In this document: one piece after another, positions 1 to 4,942 of the stretch
How positions within the stretch are numbered: the first letter of the stretch is position 1
Layout of the letters: the number at the start of each line of letters is the position of its first letter
Assembly: GCA_938038035.1 (NCBI GenBank)
Contig: CALHQV010000147.1
Span: 1-8,256, forward strand
Length of the DNA: 8,256 nucleotides
DNA from: an uncultured Gemella sp.
Lineage (GTDB): Bacteria > Bacillota > Bacilli > Staphylococcales > Gemellaceae
Direction of reading: 5' to 3'
Made by a program: the position numbers and the translations under genes
The notes under the pieces: model-generated
The model's input: the letters and a program-made list of their open reading frames with translations, nothing else
Told to the model about the DNA's origin: nothing
Database searches by the model: none

Positions 1-12
1 GCTGCCTAGATC

Positions 13-684
13 TTATTTCCTATTTTTCTCCATGCCCCGAATTTGACAAAGAGCCAATATTCTAAATCCTGCAGCAACCATTAAGAAACCGCCACAAGCT
101 TTAAAGTCGTTAATCATTTCAGGTGTCGTAAGTGGAACTATTAATCCTGCTGATAAAAATAAAAACGTAAAAATAACAAACTGTGGTACAGCTATTAGTG
201 AAACAATATACCCAAGATTACAAGCAAAAATAGCAGCGGTAAAGAAATCCAAAATAGACTTCGTAATTAATAAACTAGGATCTCCTGTTATTCCTTCACT
301 AAGACTTCCATATATCCCCATTCCACTAGAACAAAACAGCACTATAACCGTAATTAATGTAGCTAAAAACTCCGTTTCTGACATAGACGTATTAGGTTTC
401 GGAACTACTTTTACCATGAGTTTTTGCATTTTTTGACATGCTCTATAAACTAAATCTCCAAGATTAAAGAATAATCCTACCAATGTACCTATAATAATCG
501 CGAATATTACCGCAGGCATATATTTCATAAGACCAATCAACGCTATTCCCATTCCCATCGAACAAAGCCCAAATATCATATTCAATTGTTCTTTATACTT
601 TTCAGGTAATTTATCTCCCAACACTGCCCCTGCTATACCTCCTAAGAATATAGCAATCGTATTAATTATTATTCCTGTTGGCAT
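13..684 (-). CDS. DUF554 family integral membrane protein
   Basis: This 223-residue protein is very hydrophobic and matches the DUF554 (YqgA/YdfK-like) family of bacterial inner-membrane proteins, whose transported substrate or function is not established. The family look is clear at the N-terminus (MPTGIIINTIAIFLGG, residues 1-16) and in the stretch around 118-158, which has CSSGMGIYGSL, a GD pair at 134-135 and KSILDFFTAA. I see about six or seven membrane segments, near residues 4-23, 38-53, 57-77, 106-126, 142-165, 168-185 and 196-212; the C-terminus is basic. Length is typical for the family. The ATG follows the racemase stop codon by one base, and its ribosome binding site (AAGGAT) lies inside the end of the racemase gene, so the two are probably translationally coupled. 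Family assignment is firm; function is unknown. A role in moving an amino acid or related compound is only inferred from the racemase neighbour. Confidence 0.88.
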   Translation of the reverse strand: MPTGIIINTIAIFLGGIAGAVLGDKLPEKYKEQLNMIFGLCSMGMGIALIGLMKYMPAVIFAIIIGTLVGLFFNLGDLVYRACQKMQKLMVKVVPKPNTSMSETEFLATLITVIVLFCSSGMGIYGSLSEGITGDPSLLITKSILDFFTAAIFACNLGYIVSLIAVPQFVIFTFLFLSAGLIVPLTTPEMINDFKACGGFLMVAAGFRILALCQIRGMEKNRK

Positions 685-685
685 T

Positions 686-1339
686 CTATATATCCTTTCT
701 CTTCAGACTATCTATCATAAACACTCCAACATCTATAATATGAAGGTTTGTAATTTTTTCAAGTTCTTTTTTGATATAAGGAAAATGAGTACACCCAAGA
801 ACAACAGCTTCTACATTCGTTAATTCAAAATAATTAAACAATGTCTTAAAGTTGAAATCTTCAACTATTTGTTCAGGTTTATTCCCCTCTTCTATCGCTT
901 TAACAAGCTCTAACATTGATAATCCAAGTACACGTAGACGCGGATTTGAAACATAAAGATTGTTTTCAACACCTGTAAGACCATGAGAGTTTGCTGCCAT
1001 AACAGCCAAATACTTATACTCAAGACCTAGATTTCTATACATCTGCATAGGAGTAATAATAGAAATATTCATTTTTTCCGCCAATCTATCAAAATCGACT
1101 ACAGAACTAAGTGAGTTACAGTATACAAAAATTGCATCACAACCTTTCTCTTTTAGTTCATCAATAATCTTTACAATAATATTTTCACGTTCCTCGTCTT
1201 CTAAAGCTTGAAACGTAGTTTGCTCTACTGGATTATTAGAAATTGGTACTAAAACTACGTCATCATACCCATATGAATTTAGTAACTCCGCACCTAATTT
1301 CGAATCAATTGGCGTTCCAGCCATAACCGCTATTTTCAT
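686..1339 (-). CDS. MurI-like aspartate/glutamate racemase family protein
   Basis: This 217-residue protein belongs to the cofactor-independent Asp/Glu racemase superfamily, which inverts the alpha carbon of acidic amino acids using two cysteines. Both cysteines are visible: Cys74 in YCNSLSS, in the place of the MurI ACNTAS motif, and Cys183 in LGCTHFPYI, a close copy of the MurI GCTHYP motif. The N-terminus (MKIAVMAGTPIDSKLGAEL) differs from the FDSGVGG start of true MurI, and the protein is some 45-50 residues shorter than typical MurI. I therefore do not call it murI; the substrate could be glutamate, aspartate or another compound. A strong ribosome binding site (GGAGG) lies 7 bases before the ATG. 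The gene begins 44 bp after the toxin stop codon with no terminator between, so it may be read from the toxin-antitoxin promoter. A TATAAT at 1387-1392 with only a poor -35 could provide a weak promoter of its own. It is coupled to the following DUF554 gene. Confidence 0.85.
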   Translation of the reverse strand: MKIAVMAGTPIDSKLGAELLNSYGYDDVVLVPISNNPVEQTTFQALEDEERENIIVKIIDELKEKGCDAIFVYCNSLSSVVDFDRLAEKMNISIITPMQMYRNLGLEYKYLAVMAANSHGLTGVENNLYVSNPRLRVLGLSMLELVKAIEEGNKPEQIVEDFNFKTLFNYFELTNVEAVVLGCTHFPYIKKELEKITNLHIIDVGVFMIDSLKRKDI

Positions 1340-1383
1340 TAAAATTCCTCCTGCAACTTAGCCATTATTTTACAAAATCACAC

Positions 1384-1647
1384 TTAATTATAAACTTCTC
1401 TACGATGTTTGAAATTAATAGCGATTATAATAAGTCTATCATCTTCTATTCTCGCTATTAAACGATAATCCCCTATCCTGTATCTCCAGTAACCTTTTTT
1501 ATTGCCTACTAAAGCTTTTCCCTTACTACGCGGATCATCAGTATTACTCAAATTTTTTTCAATCCAATTAAATAAAATCTTCAAAGTTTGTTTATCTAAT
1601 TTCTTTAAATCTTTTTTTATCGCTTCATCAAAAACAATTTTATACAT
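1384..1647 (-). CDS. RelE/ParE-superfamily type II toxin
   Basis: This basic 87-residue protein fits the RelE/ParE/YoeB fold in length and pattern. It has two N-terminal helices rich in lysine (about residues 8-33), then the usual core DPRSKGKALVGN followed by GYWRYRIGDYRLIARI (52-67), a strand IIIAINF (73-79) and the terminal HRREVY (81-86). Most RelE-fold toxins cut mRNA in the ribosomal A site using scattered basic and aromatic residues; Arg55, Arg57, Arg62, His81, Arg82, Arg83 and Tyr86 are candidates here. ParE-type gyrase poisoning cannot be excluded from sequence alone. The ATG overlaps the antitoxin stop codon by one base (TAATG) and the local Shine-Dalgarno is weak, so translation probably depends on the antitoxin. 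The reading frame is intact, with no sign of decay. Confidence 0.88.
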   Translation of the reverse strand: MYKIVFDEAIKKDLKKLDKQTLKILFNWIEKNLSNTDDPRSKGKALVGNKKGYWRYRIGDYRLIARIEDDRLIIIAINFKHRREVYN

Positions 1648-1871
1648 TATAGATCAAACTCTTTCTTTAAATCATCAAACTCTATTAGAGTTACCTCGCC
1701 TTTCTCCTCACGACTTTCGAAATCTTTTATAAGTTGAAGATCATACTCATCCTCAATTTTTTCAAGCGCAAGTTGCTTAATAGTAGTTGATAGTTTACCA
1801 CCGTATAAGCCAGAAATAGAGTTAAAAATCTGTTCTTCCTCTTTATTTAATCTTAATGTTAAAGTAGTCAT
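1647..1871 (-). CDS. Ribbon-helix-helix antitoxin of the RelE-type pair
   Basis: The product is 74 residues from the ATG I choose. It starts MTTLTLRLNKEEEQIFN, a typical ribbon-helix-helix DNA-binding strand and helix (RelB/CopG-like), then a second helix near residues 27-42 and an acidic, probably flexible tail (DFESREEKGEV onward) of the sort that wraps around the toxin. The frame extends three codons further to a GTG at 1878-1880, but that GTG lies within the stretch GAGGGTGA, which resembles the ribosome binding site and sits 5 bases before the ATG. The ATG at 1869-1871 is therefore preferred. The antitoxin should neutralise the toxin encoded just downstream and, with it, repress the shared promoter; an inverted repeat at 1889-1908 is a likely operator. 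Family membership is clear in general terms; exact subfamily is not. Confidence 0.85.
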   Translation of the reverse strand: MTTLTLRLNKEEEQIFNSISGLYGGKLSTTIKQLALEKIEDEYDLQLIKDFESREEKGEVTLIEFDDLKKEFDL

Positions 1872-1888
1872 TCTTCTCACCCTCTTAA

Positions 1889-1908
1889 TGTGTTACTTTT
1901 GTAATACA
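1889..1908. promoter_or_regulatory. Probable operator of the toxin-antitoxin operon
   Basis: An imperfect inverted repeat reads TGTGTTAC, then TTTT, then GTAATACA on the plus strand; the 8-base arms match at 7 positions. It lies directly downstream of the -10 box and covers the expected transcription start, as expected for autorepression by a ribbon-helix-helix antitoxin. Binding is inferred, not shown. Confidence 0.5.
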
Positions 1909-1937
1909 ATTATACACCTAAAAAGAATAGTAATCAA
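1909..1937 (-). promoter_or_regulatory. Sigma-A-type promoter of the toxin-antitoxin operon
   Basis: On the minus strand, TTGATT (1932-1937) and TATAAT (1909-1914) are separated by exactly 17 bases. Transcription would start near 1902, about 30 bases before the antitoxin ATG. As no terminator is seen until the end of the window, the transcript may continue through the racemase and DUF554 genes. Confidence 0.7.
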
Positions 1938-1960
1938 TAATAATCACTTAGAACTTAATA

Positions 1961-1993
1961 CAAAATAAGACCCCAGGATTTCTCCTGAGGTCT
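1961..1993 (-). terminator. Intrinsic terminator downstream of clpB
   Basis: On the minus strand, AGACCTCAGGA and TCCTGGGGTCT form an 11-bp stem (10 Watson-Crick pairs and one T-G) closed by a GAAA tetraloop, followed by TATTTTG as a short interrupted U-tract. It lies about 90 bases past the clpB stop and just upstream of the toxin-antitoxin promoter. Confidence 0.8.
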
Positions 1994-2080
1994 ATAGTTA
2001 TTTGGGAACAACTCAACAATCCCGATTTCAGATAAATCGAATTTATTGGGTCATCCTCTTTATGGGGCTAAATCAATATT
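1994..2080 (-). other. Structured, unexplained clpB 3' region
   Basis: The stretch between the clpB stop and its terminator stem holds no credible gene. Together with the terminator it is near 40% G+C by hand count, richer than the neighbouring intergenic DNA. On the minus strand two mutually exclusive small hairpins overlap: ATAAAT-TCG-ATTTAT and CGATTT-ATCTG-AAATCG. Both strands are open for roughly 39 codons with no start codon in a plausible context. It could be a conserved 3' untranslated region, a dispersed repeat, or the eroded end of a mobile element. I cannot decide between these. Confidence 0.35.
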
Positions 2081-4663
2081 TTATTTAATATCAATTTTCA
2101 ATTCATCATTTACATAATCTAAGTGGATTTCCATTCCATCTTCGATACCATGACGGATTAATTCAACTGAAAGTTTGTTTTCGATTTGACTTTGGATGAA
2201 TCGTTTAAGTGGACGAGCACCGAATTTCATATCGAATCCTGCAGTTGCAACCCAACTAGAAATATTATCAGTATAAGTTAAAGTAATATTTCTATTAGCG
2301 ATACGCGCAACAAGTTGGTTAAGAAGTTTATTAGCGATTCCTTTAATATTATCTTGTGTTAATGGTTTGAAGATAATTATATCATCCATACGGTTAAGAA
2401 TTTCTGGTTTGAAGTATCCGTAAAGTTGGTTAGTAACATTTTTACGAGTTTCTTCAGTAATCACACCGTCTTTAACTTCTTCTAATAGTTCTAATGAACC
2501 GATGTTAGAAGTCATGATAATAATTGTATTTTTGAAGTCAACTACTACACCTTTAGAGTCTGTAAGTGTACCTTCATCTAATAATTGTAATAAGATGTTG
2601 AATACATCAGGGTGTGCTTTTTCGATTTCATCCATTAAGATAATGCTATATGGATTACGTCTTACACTCTCAGTAAGTTGACCACCTTCTTCATATCCGA
2701 TGTATCCTGGAGGGGCTCCGATTAAACGGCTAACTGAGTGTTTTTCCATGTATTCACTCATGTCAATACGCACGATGTTACGTTCATCATCGAACAAGTT
2801 AAGAGCTAGTGCTTTAGCAAGCTCAGTTTTACCTACCCCAGTAGGACCTAAGAATAGGAAGCTACCGATTGGTCTGTTAGGATCTGCGATACCAGCACGA
2901 GAACGTAAGATTGCGTTAGTTACACTCTCTACAGCTTCATCTTGACCTATTACTTTTTCATGAATAGTATCAGCTAGATGTAATAATTTTTCTTTTTCAG
3001 TTTCAACTAGACGAGTTACAGGGATACCAGTCATTTGACTAACGATAAATCCAATCTCATCTTCAGTAACTTCTTGTTTTAGAAGTTTGTATTCTTCATG
3101 TTTAGATTTCTCTTCTAATTCTTCTAACTCTTGAGTCAATTTTGGTAAAGTAGAATATTGTAACTCAGAAGCTTTTTCTAAATCATAGCTATTTTGAGCT
3201 TGTTCTAATTCAACTTTAACTCTATCGATTTTTTCACGAAGATTTTTAACAGCTGATAATTTTTCTTTTTCACTATCAACTTGTAATTGAAGTTTATTTT
3301 GTTCTTCTTTTAGATTAGCTAACTCTTCTTTTAAGTTTTCTAAACGTTTTTTAGACACATCATCATCTTCACTACTTAAGGCTTTTTCTTCTATTTCAAG
3401 TTGCATAACTTTACGATTAATTGTATCTAATTCCGCTGGGTTAGAAGAGTTTTCAGTTTTAATAGTAGCACAAGCTTGGTCGATTAAATCGATAGCTTTG
3501 TCAGGTAAGAATCTATCAGTAATATATCTATTAGATAATTCAGCAGCTTCTACAATTGCACGGTCAGAGATTTTCACACCGTGGTAAACTTCGAATCTTT
3601 CTTTAAGACCACGTAAAATTGAGATTGTATCTTCTACAGTAGGCTCATTAACAAGAACTTTTTGGAAACGACGTTCTAATGCAGAGTCTTTTTCGATATA
3701 TTGGCGATATTCATTAAGAGTTGTAGCACCGATACAGTGTAGTTCACCACGAGCAAGCATTGGTTTTAAGATGTTACCAGCATCCATTGCTCCATCAGTT
3801 TTACCAGCACCAACAAGCATATGAATTTCATCGATGAATAGAATGATTTTTCCATCTTTTTCTTTAACTTCTTTTAATACAGCTTTTAGTCGTTCTTCGA
3901 ACTCACCACGATATTTAGCTCCTGCCACTAAACTAGTAAGGTCAAGTTCGAATACAGTTTTGTCTTTAAGACTTTCAGGTACATCACCGCGTACAATACG
4001 TTGAGCCAGTGCCTCAACAATAGCAGTTTTACCTACCCCAGGTTCCCCTATCAACACTGGATTATTTTTCGTTTTTCTTGATAAAATTCTTATAACATTT
4101 CTTATTTCTTCATCACGTCCTATCACAGGATCAATTTTACCACTACGTGCAGCTTCTACAAGATCACGACCATATTTTTCTAAAACTTCGTAGTTGTTTT
4201 CTGGATTTTCGTTCATAACTTTTTTACCTCCTCTGATATTATCGATAACAGCTACTAAATCTTTTAACGTAGTTACTTTATCGATATATTTTTTTACTAT
4301 ACTATTTTTCAAATAACTCGCTAGAACGATATGTTCACACGAAATAAATTTATCTTCATATTTCTCTTTATATTTATTAGCTTCTATTAATAAAGCATTC
4401 AAATCATTACTTAGATAATTAGCGTAATTGATATTATCTCCTTCTACACTATTAACTTTCGCAATTTCGTCATCTAACTCATGAGTTAAATTCACCTTAT
4501 CAACATTTACTCTTCCTAATATATCACTATATAAATTACTACCAGTAAGAGCCGCTTTTAAGAACATCTCACTCGTAATACTTTGACTTTTTTTCTCAGT
4601 TGCAAATTCGGAAGATTTCGCTAAGATTTCTTTCACACTATTTGTAAAACTATTAATATCCAT
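2081..4663 (-). CDS. clpB: ClpB disaggregase (Hsp100 AAA+ chaperone)
   Basis: This 860-residue protein is a full-length ClpB, the cytosolic hexameric ATPase that works with DnaK/DnaJ/GrpE to pull polypeptides out of heat-induced aggregates. Domains in order: N-domain (about 1-145), AAA1 with Walker A GEPGVGKT (206-213), pore loop GAKYRGEFEER (248-258), Walker B ending Asp278-Glu279 and arginine fingers Arg331-Arg332; a long coiled-coil middle domain (about 405-530) that separates ClpB from ClpA/ClpC/ClpE; then AAA2 with Walker A GPTGVGKT (606-613), pore loop GYIGY (653-657), Walker B Asp678-Glu679, arginine finger Arg758 and sensor-2 GARP (815-818). All ATPase residues are present. The N-domain departs more from the family than the rest. 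The ATG has a good ribosome binding site (AAAGGAG, 7 bases upstream). Control elements include tandem CtsR sites, a possible thermosensing leader and an internal start at Met150, each listed separately. It is probably monocistronic, bracketed by terminators. Confidence 0.98.
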   Translation of the reverse strand: MDINSFTNSVKEILAKSSEFATEKKSQSITSEMFLKAALTGSNLYSDILGRVNVDKVNLTHELDDEIAKVNSVEGDNINYANYLSNDLNALLIEANKYKEKYEDKFISCEHIVLASYLKNSIVKKYIDKVTTLKDLVAVIDNIRGGKKVMNENPENNYEVLEKYGRDLVEAARSGKIDPVIGRDEEIRNVIRILSRKTKNNPVLIGEPGVGKTAIVEALAQRIVRGDVPESLKDKTVFELDLTSLVAGAKYRGEFEERLKAVLKEVKEKDGKIILFIDEIHMLVGAGKTDGAMDAGNILKPMLARGELHCIGATTLNEYRQYIEKDSALERRFQKVLVNEPTVEDTISILRGLKERFEVYHGVKISDRAIVEAAELSNRYITDRFLPDKAIDLIDQACATIKTENSSNPAELDTINRKVMQLEIEEKALSSEDDDVSKKRLENLKEELANLKEEQNKLQLQVDSEKEKLSAVKNLREKIDRVKVELEQAQNSYDLEKASELQYSTLPKLTQELEELEEKSKHEEYKLLKQEVTEDEIGFIVSQMTGIPVTRLVETEKEKLLHLADTIHEKVIGQDEAVESVTNAILRSRAGIADPNRPIGSFLFLGPTGVGKTELAKALALNLFDDERNIVRIDMSEYMEKHSVSRLIGAPPGYIGYEEGGQLTESVRRNPYSIILMDEIEKAHPDVFNILLQLLDEGTLTDSKGVVVDFKNTIIIMTSNIGSLELLEEVKDGVITEETRKNVTNQLYGYFKPEILNRMDDIIIFKPLTQDNIKGIANKLLNQLVARIANRNITLTYTDNISSWVATAGFDMKFGARPLKRFIQSQIENKLSVELIRHGIEDGMEIHLDYVNDELKIDIK
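4214..4234 (-). promoter_or_regulatory. Internal ribosome binding site and ATG for short ClpB
   Basis: Within clpB, AGAGGAGGT (4226-4234, minus strand) is an almost perfect match to the 16S rRNA anti-Shine-Dalgarno and is stronger than the site at the gene's own start. It precedes an in-frame ATG, codon 150 (4214-4216); AGGAGG ends 10 bases before it. Initiation there would give a 711-residue ClpB lacking the N-domain. Escherichia coli ClpB is known to produce a short form from an internal start at Val149, in the same place. The codons also encode the linker residues Arg-Gly-Gly, so coincidence is possible. Confidence 0.65.
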
Positions 4664-4672
4664 TGTAAATCT

Positions 4673-4700
4673 CCTTTGATTAAATTATTAGATCAAAAGG
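4673..4700 (-). promoter_or_regulatory. Hairpin masking the clpB ribosome binding site, fourU-like
   Basis: In the clpB mRNA, CUUUUGAU pairs with AUCAAAGG, 8 pairs including one U-G. Past a single bulged C, the stem continues with UAA/UUA under a UAAU loop. The 3' arm contains AAAGG of the Shine-Dalgarno sequence. Four U residues facing the ribosome binding site is the hallmark of fourU RNA thermometers, and a stem this rich in A-U pairs should open with modest warming. Thermosensing is inferred from the drawn pairing. Confidence 0.5.
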
Positions 4701-4717
4701 TTCACTTATACGTTACC

Positions 4718-4758
4718 AGTATCTCTAATAAAATAAAGATACTCTCCTAAAAAGATAC
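4718..4758 (-). promoter_or_regulatory. Second hairpin in the clpB leader
   Basis: The leader RNA contains AGUAUCU and AGAUACU, able to form a 7-bp stem around a 12-base loop (4718-4743). A second GUAUCU just upstream (4753-4758) could pair with the same 3' arm over 6 bases, so two alternative folds exist. No U-tract follows, so this is not a terminator. Confidence 0.35.
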
Positions 4759-4813
4759 ACCTAAATACTCAATAAACTAAAAGGTTTTATGGATTATATT
4801 TAAGTTTTATCTT

Positions 4814-4830
4814 TTTGACCTTCTTTGACC
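4814..4830 (-). promoter_or_regulatory. CtsR operator 1 (downstream of -10)
   Basis: The minus strand reads GGTCAAA-GAA-GGTCAAA, an exact match to the CtsR heptad direct repeat ((A/G)GTCAAA, 3-base spacer, (A/G)GTCAAA). It starts about two bases beyond the predicted transcription start, where bound repressor would block initiation or promoter escape. Confidence 0.9.
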
Positions 4831-4838
4831 TTAAATAA

Positions 4839-4867
4839 ATTATAACATGTTTGACCTTTTTTGACAA
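4839..4867 (-). promoter_or_regulatory. Sigma-A-type promoter of clpB
   Basis: TTGTCA (4862-4867) and TATAAT (4839-4844) on the minus strand are 17 bases apart, close to the sigma-A consensus. Transcription would begin near 4832, giving a leader of about 168 bases. Another TATAAT at 4793-4798 has only a poor -35 and is at most a secondary start. CtsR operators sit over and below this promoter. Confidence 0.85.
4850..4866 (-). promoter_or_regulatory. CtsR operator 2 (over -35 and spacer)
   Basis: The minus strand reads TGTCAAA-AAA-GGTCAAA, a CtsR direct repeat with one departure from the consensus (T for A/G at the first base). It overlaps the -35 box and most of the spacer, so CtsR binding should exclude RNA polymerase. 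The two operators bracket the -10 box. Confidence 0.85.
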
Positions 4868-4888
4868 TAGTTTTTTTAAAAAAATTTT

Positions 4889-4931
4889 AAAAAAGAAAAA
4901 CATCAGTAATATCATAGTATTACCAATGTTT
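4889..4931 (-). terminator. Intrinsic terminator of the exonuclease gene
   Basis: On the minus strand ACATTGGTAATA pairs with TATTACTGATGT around a 6-base loop: 12 continuous pairs, two of them wobble, extendable by two A-T pairs, then TTTTTCTTTTTT. The stem begins about 13 bases past the stop codon. It should insulate clpB from upstream transcription; its U-tract ends about 20 bases before the clpB -35. Confidence 0.9.
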
Positions 4932-4942
4932 CACGTTAGATT

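Noticed and set aside
686..1339. Calling the racemase murI
   Set aside because: The typical DSGVGG N-terminus is missing and the protein is markedly shorter than cell-wall MurI, although both catalytic cysteines are kept.
1994..2080. T-box or other known riboswitch
   Set aside because: No T-box GGTGG core is present and the block follows a stop codon rather than leading into a gene; the next gene has its own promoter beyond the terminator.
1969..2086. Roughly 39-codon open stretches on both strands after clpB
   Set aside because: No start codon in a plausible context and no recognised protein; the DNA is better explained as structured RNA or repeat.
2700..2945. Open frame on the plus strand opposite clpB
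   Set aside because: It is antisense to the conserved AAA2 Walker region of ClpB and has no ribosome binding site or recognisable protein; a by-product of clpB codon use.
3041..3065. IGF triplet in ClpB (residues 537-539) as a ClpP-binding loop
   Set aside because: It lies at the exit of the middle domain in the usual ClpB position before the TGIPV motif, not in the AAA2 loop where ClpP-binding tripeptides occur; the protein is ClpB, not ClpC or ClpE.
4664..4888. CIRCE (HrcA) element near clpB
   Set aside because: The TTAGCACTC-N9-GAGTGCTAA pattern was looked for and is absent; only CtsR heptads are present.
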